Positions 1 through 18,594 are shown, counted from the first letter of the stretch. The stretch: DNA of 64,000 nt from Mansonella perstans (GCA_037074765.1 JBAMDO010000118.1:62001-126000), one strand, 5' to 3'. Notes: generated by a model not told the origin, from the sequence alone. Translations and numbers: made by a program.

Positions 1-3000
1 ATTTTAATGATTTTATTTGAAAATGTGTGAAATTTAAATCACAAAGTGTTCAGCTTAAAGTTATTCTGTCCCATACAAATTTTTTATGAGCTATAATTCA
101 TTTTTTGGCTTTAAAATTTCCTCCCAATGATGCAAATTAAAAAAGAAACAAAAAACTAACAAAACTCCTAAATGAAAACGTCAGTAGGAAGCATTAAAGT
201 GAGGATTATTCTCATCTTTCATTGCGTCATCCTATAACTTCTATATTCACTAGTAACAATATTAAATTGCAGTTCATTCTCTATTCATTAGAAAATGTTG
301 GGAAAATGAAACGAAAGTGATGGATCGAATTCGGTCTAAGACTGAATTTCATAAAAAGGGGAATTTGCTGAAAATTTCTTTAAATATTAAATATATTTAT
401 AAGGTAACTTCAATAAATGTATGACGAAGAAGCAGAACTAAACGTAAAATTTAAATTTTTGTTGAAATTGAAATGATATTATTGCAATAGAACCGGAAAA
501 ACTGGACAAGATTAAGACATAACAGAAAGAAGGCGAACGAGTTGCCTTCATACTTTTTTGAATAAATATATTATTTTTATCACTTCATCCTCTTTTTTTC
601 CATCTTTGGTCTTTGTCCTGCACTAATCAATTTATTGTCTGAAATGCTGAAATCCTTGAATACATGCAAGTGTCACACAGCAAACAAAATCACTGATTGT
701 GATTTACTTTGTAATCTAATGAATCGTTTTAAATACTAAGATGATTGTCGGCTATTGTAAAACTTTCTTTCAGTATTTTATAATATTATTTCTGCTGTTG
801 CATATCATTGCTTCTTGTTAACTTGTTAGAATGCTGCTTGTTAACTTGCTAGAATACCCTATTTAGCCAATTAAAATGGGATCGAACTTTTTATGCCAAG
901 GACTACGATTTTTTACTACTTTCAGTTAAAAGGAAATCATTATTTTAAAGAGAATATAGAAGAGAAGGCACTGCAATCTTTTTAAAAATTTTTATTTTTT
1001 CGGCTGTAAAATTTGAATTTTTTCCAAGCATTTTCTTTGTTGGCAAAATAAATTCTAAAAATTTTAGTTTTTCTCCGTCAAAATTTAAGTTTTCTGTCAC
1101 TTAGCCTGTCAAACACTGAAATATCTGTCGTCTGTCACACTGAAATATTATTGAGACCTTTCCAATGATAATCAAATTCAGATTGCTTCACTAGATTGTT
1201 TTTAGGTTTCACTACAAAATTTCAAATCATGTAATCCAGATATTGCTGAGAATAATCATAGGGGATCCGAAATCTGGACAAATTTCAAAAACTGTATCAT
1301 AAGAATCCGGAATAGAAAGATACATTTAGTCGAAGAACGGAATCAATGCAAGAATGTTAGAGTCCAGAAATGAATACATTGTTTATTAGCTAGCCAGAAA
1401 AAAGAAGTTAAAATAACATGAAAAATGATACTAGAAAGAAGGTCGTAGACTGCCAGAATGCGTCATTAATCATCAACCAATTGTCATCTAAAAATTTAGC
1501 ATTTGAAACTTTTTCTGATAGTCACATCATTTTTCTTTCTATTCCAACCATTCAGATTTTGAAGATACTCAAAGTTTCACAAACAGAAAAGAAAAAAAAA
1601 ATGAAATTGTTGTTGTTATTGTTGAGAACTTGCACTTCTTTCTCTTCCTCACTGTATTTTTATGCAGAAAATTTGCATTGTAAAAAGTGCCGTTAAGTAT
1701 TGGAATTATTCGTGAAGACGAGCAAGTAATGAGAGCAGTAGACGTATTGTCTATCTAAATTTTATTCAAATGATTTTTCTTATAACGACAAATTTCACAA
1801 AACATCACTTGGACTTGAAATTTACTAAGTACTTGGAACTAAAAGAATTTTTGATTAAAAATTCAATAATTCTAATTAAATCATTTCATTTTCATCACGG
1901 AACTATAATTAGAACACTTTGTTAGAATCGTATGAAAGCACATTTTCTCGGAGTATCTTTCCAGCTAATTGGAAAAGACATGTTTTATTTTTTTCATGCA
2001 TTATTCGTAATAGTTGATTAATAATAAGCTTAATATTATGATCGTCAGACATACCTGTAAAACTTCAGTTAATTAATTTTATATGGCAAGCATCGATTTT
2101 ATGAGCCCATTTTATGAGCGATTTTATGAGCCCTCTTATTGTCCATATCTTGTATACCGCTTGTTTGATAAGAGAATTAGCGTTTATTATATGTAAGTGT
2201 AATGATATCTCGATATCACGGAAAATCGTGGAAAGGCTTTACTAGGCTCTTATATTCTGAAACAAAGCCTACAACTTTTTTCAAGCATCATTTATGTCAG
2301 TTTTGTGATTGACTGCAGGCTTTAGTGATAAGTCATCACTTTCTTTTTTACGTTTTTTTCCTGTTTGGCACGTTTAAAATAATTTTTTTAAAAAATAATG
2401 GCACGTTTAAAAATAATTAAATTGGACTAATTAATGTTTGACTTTTTATAAGGACATTCTGTTACTCATTCGATGTTAAATGAAACAGTTATTAAAATAT
2501 CAATGCAGAACTGCTAGAATGCTGGAGAATTCACCTAAATGTATCACAAATGTGTCCCTTTGTGCCTTTAAGATTCTTTTTCTTGCCGTCAAAGCCAATT
2601 TTTTTCATTGAATATAGCAAAGCTTTTTTTATCACAAAATACTGATAACATTATCATTCACGCTTTTGGAAAACTTGCTGATCAGTTTCCCTGTCAATAA
2701 CTTTTATTAGCTCTGTTATTTTTCTATTTTTCATTGCCCATAAGTATTTATTGTCCAACATTGTCCAACAGCTTTCTCAGTTAATTCATTTAAATATTTA
2801 TTTACTTTTGATTAAACTACTCATGTTGTTAAATAACACTTTATCATTTATGAAAATTTCATTTGCGCCTTTTCTAGAAAAACCATTCAAGCTCTAAACG
2901 CTTTTTCGCAACAGATTCCTTATTTCCCTTTGTTATGTTATTGTTTTTCCATTCTTAGTAATATCATCATATTGATTTTTATGTGGCCAGTAAAATAAAT

Positions 3001-3192
3001 TTATCCAAATTAATGTTTGATGGTGAAAAAATTTTTTTGAAACTCATTAAATAAAATTTTTCTTATGAAATAATAAGAAGTATTTATGGTTTTTCCTGGA
3101 AGTTTTCAAAACAAAAAAATATGCCAAGAAAATTTGATAAATAACTCAAGTTTCTTTAGCTTTCTTGTGAATTAAAAATTTTGGTTTTTTAG
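1..3192. other. No recognisable gene; probable upstream intron or intergenic DNA
   Basis: This AT-rich stretch holds only short open frames with no family resemblance, including one of 92 codons at 1418-1696 that is rich in runs of single residues. The first convincing exon of the phosphodiesterase starts at 3193 and is clearly internal to that protein. Part of this region is therefore probably a long intron of that gene, with its earlier exons off the left edge or too short and diverged to recognise. Confidence 0.5.
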
Positions 3193-7848
<4,656 letters not shown>

Positions 7849-10014
7849 ACTAAAAAGTGATAATTATTTGTTTGATCAATGATATGTTTCATATAATGAG
7901 GACCAGTGATAATCATGCTATTTTTTGCTAATTACCATAATTTTAACAATCATGAAATTGCATATGAACTATATGAATTGCTTGCATATTAAATAAACAA
8001 TAAAAGAAATTTTAATGAAGGCCTTGTTTTAAGCCATATATATCTATAATTTTTGGAGATTTTATCAAGTTTGAATTTCAAGATTTATTCATAAGTACCA
8101 AATGACAAACTATTGTTTCAAAATTGGTTCGAAGCACTCTATTTTTGTTATTAAAATGTATCTGACTGATTCCTTTTGATAATGAATTGTTTTCCACTCT
8201 CTAATTCAAAAACAAAATCATTGAAATTAAAATCTATGAAAGTCAAAGACAAAGCTCTAAGATTTTTTCATCTTGAAATTTATTAAGTTTTAAGGAAGGT
8301 TTGATATAGAAGTTTTAGAATGAACATCTTTAGTGTCTCTGATCGTCCTCTGCTTATGTTTTAAAGTGATCTGTTGAATAGTCTAAAGAATTATATCGCA
8401 TTAAGTTTTAATCCGGAGAATTAATACTGTAACGATTGATTTCTGTGACTCTATAGTAATTAGTTTCATATTTTTAATAAAATTATATGGAAAATTCTCA
8501 AGACTGAAACAGTACTATCCGTGTAATAGATAGCATTGCTAAGCGAACTATTAAAACGCAGTAATTCAAAATCATCATATTGCAAAATTTTTTTATTTCC
8601 TTCTCCTATTTCCCTTTAAATTTTCATTTATTGTTTTTAACTTACTTATGCATTACATATTTCTCAGTCATTAAATGAAATGCTTTGAAAGTTTTGCATG
8701 AAATAATGATTCTGTTTTTTGTATCATTTCATTGATGGAGTTTGAACTTTTTAAAAAATGTTCTATCTAATTTGTTTGGGTCAGTTAACAAATTAAAATT
8801 ATTAATTCTGAACTTCAAGTTTTCAGTCATTTTTGCAAATTGACATATGTCTTGTCATATCAATAGGCCATCCTTGATGATAAGTTGTATTATTTTCAGT
8901 TAGAGTTGCAGTACCATTTGAAAACATTATTTGATCCTATCTAAGAAAGAAGTTAATGTCAAAGTTCAATTCGTTAATCTCATTATCAACCAGTTCATTG
9001 TGTTTAACTATGCTATTGAAATTTTTGGGTAAGTATTGGGAAAAGTTATGGAAATGAGTCAATTTATGGAACCGATGTTATTTTTTTGGTTGAATTTTTG
9101 GATTGTAAATCCTTTTGCATTTACAATTCCTTAATGTTGTATTTAGCTGCATTTTTAATTCTGTTATTTCACCGAAAATATTTTTTCGTTTTATGCTCGT
9201 GAAATTTTTGTGATCAAATAAATTTTTTAAAACTTTGTTCGACTTATCAATGAACAAAATTCCGTTTAATAATAAAAAAAAGAGTTAAGAAAAAAAAGAA
9301 ATAATTCAACATTTCATCATATCGTAAAATGATATTGTGGAAATTTTTTAAATTTTTTGAAATGAAAAAAAAAATATTTCAACTTCAATACATCTCGTAT
9401 GAGTAGAGATCAGGAAAGACTGGATGAAATGTTTTTGATCGGAAAAAACATTGTGTTCACTTTCTTGCTTTACATGACCTTTGAACCTTTCATTTTCAAA
9501 GCAAGAAAAACTTTTTAAGCCAACTCTCATTGTCAGCACTGGCAACAATGTTTATTGACAGATTGAAATTTCCTGTTTTCATATAAAAACAAGCAAAGAT
9601 CAATGAGTACTAGAAGAATAAAAACGAAAAAACACCAACTTATAAAAAAATTTATAAGCTATTATAGTAGCGTCATCATTCGACGTGGAATACGTGGAAT
9701 CCGAATGTGAGCCTTTCAACTACGTGTTAAAATTCGAATTCACGAGTTTACAACACTTTTCTGACGTTTGAATTGCATACACAATTCACTTATGTTTCTT
9801 CGTTTCTCTTTCTCTTTTCTTCACTTCTCTCTATGTACAATATTTCATTGTGTTTTCTGCATCGTTGTTGAATTATTACTAAATCGATCGGGAAGAATGA
9901 AGTGAAAGCCTATTCAACAACCATCACTGTTACCCTTGGCAATGATTAGGCTGTTGCATAGTGTCAAAGTCGAGCCAAATTATTTCCATATGGATGATTC
10001 GTTTTATCTAGAAG
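7849..10014. other. Intergenic, no gene seen
   Basis: AT-rich DNA between the phosphodiesterase and the next plus-strand gene. It contains A and T homopolymers and short open frames only; the longest, 66 codons on the minus strand at 9348-9548, resembles nothing and has no splice context. The 3' UTR of the phosphodiesterase is presumably at the left end. Confidence 0.5.
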
Positions 10015-10294
10015 GAACTTGGCTGATAGTGCTTGGGACAATTTTAAAGGAACTAGGCTAATGTTGCTTACGACAATTTTAAAGGAACTAGGCTGATGTT
10101 GTTTGGGACAACTTTAAAGGAATTAGGCTAATGTTGCTTACGACAATTTTAAAGGAACTAGGCTAATGTTGCTTGGGATAATTTTAAAGGAACTAGGCTG
10201 ATGTTGCTTGGAACAATTTTAAAGGAATTAGGCTAATGTTGCTTACGACAATTTTAAAGGAACTAGGCTAATGTTGCTTGGGACAATTTTAAAG
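10015..10294. repeat. Tandem repeat, 8 x 35 bp
   Basis: Exactly eight consecutive copies of a 35-bp unit beginning GAACTAGGCT and ending ATTTTAAAG fill 280 bp with no length change. Copies differ at a few positions: a TTACGAC variant in copies 2, 4 and 7 and a TTGGGAC-like variant in the rest. Copies 4 and 7 are identical and 5 and 8 differ by one base, so there is a partial three-unit higher-order pattern. The array ends about 450 bp upstream of the start codon of the secreted-protein gene. Confidence 0.95.
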
Positions 10295-10741
10295 TAATAT
10301 TTAACTGTCTTGCTATTATTAATATTTGAAGAATTCGTGGTAGCTTTGATTTTCGTTTCGTGGAAATCAATAATTTTTGTTGTTTTTCAGAAATGAATAG
10401 AAAAATTTGAGAGGAAAATCAAAATAACTCACATTGGCAATTCTTGTGCATTAACTGTTATCATAATTATTGATATCATAATATCATTTAAAATGAATAA
10501 TATTGAATCAGAGAAGGCTTTTTGGAATGGATTTTTACGGCAATGTATCGATTTCAAAAATCAATTGAAATGCTAAAACTATTTGCATTTCTCTCGATGG
10601 AAACTTGCAATAAACTACTGGTAATTTAGTCGTTAAAATGTGTACGGAAGACTAAAAGTGATAAGAAATAATTATTTTCCACTTCTACTTCTGAATATCT
10701 CAAGAATCTTGGATCAATAAGGTTTTATTGATTTTTTGTTA

Positions 10742-13673
10742 ATGGGTCATTTATTTGTGCCATATTTATTGCAAGTGATATTACTCATCGAAATAGGAGT
10801 AATTCAAGCTACCGAAAATGATAATACTCGAGTGATTTCGATTGTGGAACAATTTGAGGATAATTCTTTATGGCAATTTTACTCTAAATCAGTACGACGT
10901 GCACAAGTTTCGAAGAAAACTTGGGATGAATATATAAAATATAAAGGTGAGTAGCATTTGAAGAAATTTTTTCCACAAAATGATTTGTAAGCTCTCTGAG
11001 CTAGGACGATGAATCATTCATTTACTGTTATTAATTTAGTCTAAATGTAAAGATATCTTATTGTTTAGCTATAAATATGTAGAAGACTATACAAAATTTT
11101 CATTATAGTTTGGCCAAAAAGATGAGTTTATTGTTCCTAGCAAATTAATGATATACAATAACATTAGGCTATTATTGATTTTTAGAAAACTAAATTAATA
11201 ACAGTATATAATCGTTGTTATAATCATATAGCAATTGATATCTGACAATCACTTGCGATTTTCACAATTCTTTTTCTTCAGAACAAACATGTCGTTTGGA
11301 AGTCGAGAAAGATGCAGAATCAAAGGCTAAAGGTTATCTGAGCTGGGAAGAAATGGCATTTCACAGAAGTTTACGGTTAAAGTAAATCCTAATTTTATTT
11401 CAACTACCAGTTAAAGTAAATCCTAATTTTATTTCAACTATTTGTTGATATTAGCATGATGAACTTTAAAAGAGACTTCTGAGTGATGCTTGCCATTAAT
11501 TTTGAAGTACGGAATGTATATTTTGACAATATAAAATATGTTTTTAGATTATTGCCGAGTTCGGCAGTCTATGGTGCTTTATCATATGAAGATGCAGTCA
11601 TGTTATCAAACGTAGATAGTCGCCTGCTTTCACCAGAACCGGAATCACTTTGCAGGATTGGCGTAATTGATGATGGCGATCAGAACGAAATCGCTGAAAA
11701 AAGCCGTTTCGAAGATACTTTGATAAGTCGGTAAGCTATTTTTTTCCAACTACTTTTTTTTTGAAATTCATTATTGCAAAATCTATGCTTGATTCATTTT
11801 TATTTCCTTGATTTGTTTTTTTCTTCTGCAAGCTCTTGATTCATTTTTACTTTTTGTTGCTTTTCACTATCTAGCTTACATTGCAATTTGAAATTTAAAA
11901 CTGAGATACCACTAGAGTTTTGATATACTATGAAAATAGAAAGAATATTCTAAATTCGTGTTAAGAACAACTTCTTGAAATCATTGCAGATTTTCTATAA
12001 GTTCCTTTTGTTGTGTTAGTTTGACTGATGATTTTGTTGAAAGACTGAATTCTATTTGTACCAGTAGTTCCTACCTTGTTTACTGGGTGTTTTTGACTAT
12101 TTCAAGTGATAAATGCATGAAATTTGAGAATCGTTCTGCATTTCGTACAAAAAATAGTATTTTGTTGTTCTTGTTCCTTCTATTAGAATGCCTAATGTAA
12201 GGAAAATGACTGGTTGATAGAAGTTAAGAAATACGAAAGATTCCTGAGTTGTACTTGTGAGCTTGTAAGAAAACGAATAAGCAATATGATATGTTTCTGA
12301 GTCTTTTTTTGCAATAACTTAGGAAAAAGGTGAATCAAGATGCTATTACAAGTTGAAAATTAATTCTTCATCAGAGGATGTTTTTATTGCACATAAGTTG
12401 AACTTTTTTTTTTTAACAAAAGAGTGCTCCATTACGGTTCATTTATATTACCATTTTATCTTTTTTTTCGGTTTGCAAGTCTTCATTTTATCTCTATAAT
12501 TGGATATTTTCTTTATTCAAAAATTGAAATAATACAGCTCACTTTATCAGAGAATGTTTTTGTTGCATATAAGTTGAACACAGAAAGCCATTCGTAGATT
12601 GTTATAATTGTTTGTAGATTGTTTCGGAAAGAAATACGGGAATCGGAACAAGGAAACTCAGAGCACTAATCATGATCAGCTATCTGATTCTTTACTAATT
12701 TTGATTTTATCATGATAAAGAGAATCCGACGGATCTATGCGAATCAATAACTAATTTGCTTAGGAATTTCTTGTAAAATTCTCGAATACGAATCATGGAT
12801 GCACTTATTGAATGATTTTTGAATATGTGTATCAGTCCGTTCCAGTAAGGAAATTTCCAAAAATCTTTTAAATTGATTAATTTTTAAGGTCCTTTTTTTT
12901 TGAAAGATTAGTCATTTATCATTAACATATGTCTTTGTCCAGTATTTCTTCTAGGTTAAATGACAAAAAATGTAATTAAAGAATTTTGTGTGAAAAAAAC
13001 TGAACACATTCTTCATGAACAATAGCTGAATGCATTTCCTACTTGCCTTTGTTTTATTTAAGCTGATTTACTGCTGCAGCTGTAGCATCGTATTTTTTCG
13101 TCAGTATTAATTTTATTGTGAATTGCTTTTTGATATTTGTGTATATTTGTTTTGTTTGCATATATATATTTTATTAATTTATACACTTCTCAGGTTCAGG
13201 TAGTATTCATATTCTTACCTCTTTAATCTATTGGTGTACTTATATGTTTTTTTGTATAGTTTTTCTTTAAATTTTTTTAGTCGAACACTTTATAGTGTCA
13301 TCACCATGTGGAGCAGCAAAATCTGGAATACTGAAGATTTATTTAATTTTTTCAAAGATCTTAATAGATGATTTGTTTTATTAAGTTTTCTCTACTTATT
13401 GTGTCTTTATCTGATCTATTCTCACGCGACGCATCTTTCACCTTTGGACTCTTGTTTTCTTTGTATTTGAAGGTATTAAAATGAAATTATTACCTTAAAA
13501 AAAGGAATTTGAGAAAGCGAGGTCTCTATGACTGCAAGAGTCGAAGAAGCGATATAAAGATTTCATGCATGATATTAATTTTATTGTCTAACTGGTGTTT
13601 ATAATTTCTTTATGTCTCAATGTATTGCAGAATTTTTGCTGTGCCAATTTTCGACGACGATTACGACTATTAA
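10742..13673 (+). CDS. Small secreted protein of unknown function (176 residues)
   Basis: I do not recognise this family. Exons 10742-10946, 11282-11381, 11548-11730 and 13631-13673 join in phase with GT-AG borders and end at TAA 13671. The ATG at 10742 gives a hydrophobic signal-type N-terminus (residues 2-22, ending IGVIQA before TENDN). The mature chain is charged, with a basic patch VRRAQVSKKTW, two cysteines (QTCRLE and SLCRIG), an SYEDAVMLSNVDSRLLSPEPE segment and a very acidic tail, FDDDYDY. No membrane segment follows the signal. The last intron is about 1.9 kb and could hide a further exon, but the final splice is in phase and the acceptor TATTGCAG is strong. It may be a secreted or propeptide-like nematode product; function is not inferred. 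Confidence 0.72.
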
Positions 13674-16531
13674 AATAACTTTCGAAGCAGCATTAACAAG
13701 CTGAGCTGTAGCTGGTAGTAATTTAATGAGAAATGACAAATATTCTTAACTACTTGTAAGTCGAATTGTCTTTTATTTGCCTTTTTTCAAGATGTTTAAA
13801 GATTGAATGAAAATTCATGTCAAGCTTTGTGCAGTTGTAATTGTTATTTCTTGTGAAAATGCTTTACGGAAGCTTCTGCATGAATATAATTAATTATGAA
13901 CCATTATCATTTGGCTTATGTTTTTTTTATAGCTTAATTTTTCACTGTTTGTTATATTGTGTACAAGCATGTTTCAAACGTTTGTTTGTAAATAGTCGGT
14001 AAGCATCAAATGCTTTTTCCAAGTTATTTATAATGGAAATTATCCAACTGTAATAGAAATGATCAAAATTAGGCAAATCCCTGAAATTATAATGATTTAA
14101 ATTCTAGCAAAAAAAGAAAGATTAAAGATTCAAGAATTTTAGTCTCAGGATTTTTCGCACGATTGTTAAATAATTCATCACATTATAATATTGCAGTTTG
14201 TAAATTATGAAAATTTTTTAATGTTTCTATTCATTCTTGTTTCCTAATTTTTGTAGTTTGCAAGACTTCAGTTGATAATTTAATAATTGGTTTTCTCGCT
14301 AAAAACTATCGAATTTTTACCATTTCCATCAATCGGTTAAAGTTGTAACATTGCTTTTTCCTGTCACCATGTTCAGTGCTTAAAAATATAGTGTGGAGGA
14401 TCACAAAGTTTCAAAGTTTACAAGTTTGATGGATTTAGAAGGATGCATTTTTTTGATTCTAATGATGCCAGCATACATTTTTTCCTGTAAATACTAAGCA
14501 TTTCTGCCAGTAGGGAGCTGCTGCAACGCGTTGCCTAATATCCATGGAGTTTCCAATTGAGAGCAGAAATTCTGGTTTAAGATTTTCCAGTTTACTCCAC
14601 TTCTTTTGTGCTTATCGCTTTTGGTTTAGAAACTTCTGAAATCTAATGAACGTTCAAAAATACTAATCCATAAGAAGACAGTTTGAATGAATTCAGTTGT
14701 GCAAGCACACTGTACAACCTTTTTAGAAATTTTTTTGAAAATACTTTTTCTTTAAAATTTTGAAAGTACATAGGATCATACAGTTGAAGGGCTAGATCAC
14801 TTCTCCATTTCCATTGTATTTATCATACAGTTAGCTAGCACAGAATCCTGATGTTAAAATTTTTACCACAAAAAATCTGAGCTATAAGTTCCTTTTGGAT
14901 CTTGGTAGTCGTCAGTTACCTAATCTGTTCCAAAATAGGAAAAAATAGAAGTACTTAATAACGCTTTCAAGAGACTATTTAATAACGTTTTCAAGAGACG
15001 CTTTCAAGAGTTTTCAAGAGACTATATTCTTTCTTCGTAACCTCAGATTTTGAGATTTTCTTCGATCACTCCAAATAATATTTGAATCAATTGAAATATG
15101 TTGATCTGAAAACTGGAAAATTTCAAATTACGATCCACAAAACTTTTCACAAATAACCAGAACAGTACATATTGCTGCATTTCCAAATTAGTTGAACTCC
15201 TTTTACATGCGGCAAATACTATGAAAGGATAGTCATAGCATCGATATTTCAGTGTTTACTAAAAAATATATATGTCTACAAATTTAGACTGTATTTTAAC
15301 CGAACTAAAATTTTTAAACATCTATAAATTTTTCTTAACTTACTTTCTTCAGAGAACTTTATTTTTCGCATGTTAAAGTGATCAGAACCAGAAATGATTC
15401 TTTCGACATTTGATATGATCAGTCATTTCTATTATTACTTGATGTGAAATGATTCAATATTTACTAGCCGTTTTATCTTTCATAACACTCATAATAATGT
15501 TGAGGGAACTTTTGAGACAGTCAGTTCGATTATTAATGCAAAAGTTCGTAACAAATGACGATCTGTAATAAATTTACGAGGACGTAATTGACTATACCAA
15601 AGTGTTAGAATAGCAATTTCTATTTTCAGCCGACTTACTTCACGCTTACTTAAGAAGAGTTAATTTTAATTTCCACAATTAAATTGCCCTAAAAAAATTG
15701 GTGACATTTGCAAATGTTTGAATCATTTTCGAATAATAAGTGCTAATGTGTTTTTAGGAAATATGAATGAATTGGGAGAATTATTTGAGCATAATAAAGT
15801 ATTTTAAAAAATGAAAAGGAATACATTTGAGTTGGGGTGGTAATCAGGTCAAGGCCTCCCTCATACAAATCCATATGTCAAGGCAATTTCGATAAATGTT
15901 CTATGACTATTACGACCTTCAAATATATCTAATATAATATTCAAAAAATAAATATTTACTCTTTTTTAATTGGTATTATAAATATAGTAAACTACAATTT
16001 GAACTACTAAGTCTTGTTTGAAAAACGATTTTAAAGCATTCTTAAAGTGTTATGCTTCTTAAAGCGGACCATATAGATTTCTCAGGAGATTTAAAATGTT
16101 GTAGGAACTAAGAGACGGAAACATTTAACTTTCAAATGAGTGAAATCATTACAACAACATTATCATTGCTGCTTGCGATTAGTAGGCTGCATATTAAAAT
16201 AATTTTACTAACAAATAACACATGTTACCAGAATGTTTTTTAATATATTTTCATTAATAAAACAATGTAATTAATTTATTGGAAAGCAAAATCTTTCACG
16301 GATTTCAAAATTTCTTAAATTAATTTTTTTTTCATTCCATTAATTTCTATTCTGTAATGGCAACATATTGACCATGCTGACAAATCCCCAAAAAATAAAG
16401 TCTTTCTAAATTTCATCATTTTAAAATGAATTTCACTAATCTCTACATTTATTCTCGGAGGTCATATGAACTCGGAGCTTGTAACAAGACTTATAATTTT
16501 TTGCATCAGTTTAGTTTTGCTTATTTTTTGC
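13674..16531. other. Intergenic between convergent genes, no gene seen
   Basis: The secreted-protein gene and the cyclophilin gene point towards each other across this 2.9-kb AT-rich gap. I see no open frame with coding character. A local set of imperfect direct repeats (AACGTTTTCAAGAGAC and variants) lies at about 14956-15034. Confidence 0.5.
14956..15034. repeat. Imperfect short direct repeats (TTTCAAGAG motif)
   Basis: The motif TAATAACG(C/T)TTTCAAGAGAC(TA) occurs twice and shorter TTTCAAGAG copies follow directly. This looks like local slippage or duplication in non-coding DNA. Confidence 0.6.
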
Positions 16532-17529
16532 TCATAGTACGGCTTCTTTTGGTGTTTCAAATGGAACATCTACAGGTAATTCGCCACAATCTATAATTTC
16601 AACATCTTGCTTCGGACGATCTCCTGGTTGCGTTTCGGTTCCCTCAATTTTTCTAACAACATCCATACCTTTTAGAACTTTCCCAAACACAACATGACGA
16701 CCATCTAGCCATTTTGTTTGTACCTGAAACTATGCTGGTTCAATATAATTATTATCCAATTTATCACTCGCACGACAGCGAAATTTCAGCTGCCACTTTA
16801 CAAAACGTTTTCCTGTAAATTAACCGTAGTTATGAAGAACTGCGATCCATTACTATCTTTTCCAGCATTAGCCATACTCAACCATCCAGCACCGTAATGC
16901 TGCAATTTGAAATTTTCATCTTCAAAATGATCACCGTAAATACTTTTGCCGCCAGTTCCATCTCCTCTCGTGAAATCACCACCTAAATTAAGAAAATTTT
17001 AGATGATTTTTTTTCCGTTTCAAATTAAATACTATTGTATCTAGAATTATATCTAGAAAATGTAGAAAAAATTAACCTTGTATCATAAAATCTTTAATTA
17101 CACGATGAAATTTGGATTTTTTGTAGCCGAAACCCTTCTCACCAGTAGCCAGTGCACGAAAGTTTTCTGTTGTTTTCGGTACATCATTACCGAACAGACC
17201 TATTTCTATTCTTCCGATCTAAAAGTATGCAACACCTCCTTTAATTTTTGAAAAAAATTCGACAAACTGCGAGAAATTAATGTGTAACTATATAAATAAA
17301 AAATATATATATAACACAAACATATCAGCCTAATTAAAAAAATTCTGCCAACCAGAAAGGTCTACTAATCAATGTAAGAAATTAGAAAGAAAATAAACAT
17401 AATACGAACCTTATTACCGCCGATAGCAATATCAAAATAAACTTTTTTGGTAACTGTTACCGTTTCCTGAGCATTACCAGAGCTATAAAAAGTGACAAAT
17501 ATGAGGGCTGTTGACAAGATGAAGTCCAT
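16532..17529 (-). CDS. Secretory-pathway cyclophilin (peptidyl-prolyl cis-trans isomerase, CypB-like)
   Basis: Catalyses proline cis-trans isomerisation during protein folding in the secretory pathway. Exons in transcription order: 17410-17529, 17077-17218, 16825-16982, 16532-16723; 203 residues. Residues 1-20 ([15 protein letters not shown]...) form a signal peptide; the cyclophilin fold follows, starting VYFDIAIGG. Catalytic and drug-contact motifs are intact: [24 protein letters not shown] and the tryptophan in [12 protein letters not shown] typical of cyclosporin-binding forms. Nematode relatives are the C. elegans cyn-5/cyn-6 type, but I cannot tell which one this matches. The C-terminus, PKEAVL, is not a KDEL-like signal, so ER retention, if any, must work another way. 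A strong acceptor tract ends 5 bases before the ATG, suggesting trans-splicing. Confidence 0.95.
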
Positions 17530-17545
17530 AATCTCTGAAAAAAAA
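17530..17545 (-). promoter_or_regulatory. Candidate trans-splice acceptor before the cyclophilin ATG
   Basis: On the minus strand a run of eight T followed by CAG ends at 17535. It leaves a five-base leader (AGATT) before ATG at 17529. Such a short leader behind a perfect acceptor is typical of spliced-leader addition in nematodes. Confidence 0.6.
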
Positions 17546-18594
17546 TCACTAAAAAGTTAATTTAGAGAAAAAAGCATTAACAAATCTCGTGAGAACTTGA
17601 AATGGAATATGTCTGTACAGTATTAAATTCAAAAATGAATACAAACGTGGTAGAACAAATATTGTAAATATGACACAAATAAAGACATTAAAATGGTATG
17701 GAACACGAAGAAATCTTGTCAATGTTTAACAGTGTTCCAGTGCGAATTTTCTATTGTCGTAATAAATGTTTTCACTTCTCGGGATTTGCTATACTAATTA
17801 ATTTTAACTACCTCAACAAACCCAGAATATCAATCCACTTGACATGTCACCAGTGATAACAGTAGAATCATCTCTGGTTATGATTATTCAGGAGTAAATT
17901 TGATAAATGCAATAGTATCATACACAAATCCTGCAGGCTATCAGATTTCTTTTGGATATAATAAACCTAAGAGTATCCATTTTGAAGTTTATTTTCTGCT
18001 CCTACCAATATGTGTCCATTTCTTGATGAAGTAAAAATTCAAAATAGTGAAAATTCCTGAATCAGCATCAAATCTAAATTACTCAAAACTTAAATTTAAG
18101 GAAAAATCATCAGAGACGTTTAGAAAACGGCACTTCGTTCATGTCAATGGCTGACAATTAATAGGAATTGGAAGTTACATGAGAGTCGAAAGCAGAAACA
18201 ATACAATCGTCGAGAGCAAAAATAATACAATCGTTGAAGCCACTTGTAGCAGCTAGAAGCAATGAGTGAGAATTTCAAACATCTTAATATTGAAATTATT
18301 ATTATTGAAAGTAGATTGCCAGTTCGGATATTAGATAGAGTTTATCAATCAAAAAGAATTGACAAAAGCTGTGGTTGTCACTAAATTCCCTAAAAGAACT
18401 GCTCCAAAAAAAAAAATGAACAGATGACAAACCAAAACAGAATAATAACAAAATAAAAAAGAAACTGAATCTATAAAATAGCCTTCAGAAAGAAACTTAA
18501 GAAAAAACGAAGAGCAGCAAGTTAAGAAAACTTCGTTCCTCTTTCATCTTCGAATTCATGTTGAAATTTGTTATTCATTATTAATTACGAAGGA
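17546..18594. other. Upstream region of the cyclophilin gene, no gene seen
   Basis: About 1 kb of AT-rich DNA between the presumed trans-splice site and the CA-rich microsatellite. It should contain the cyclophilin promoter, but I cannot identify specific elements. Confidence 0.4.
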
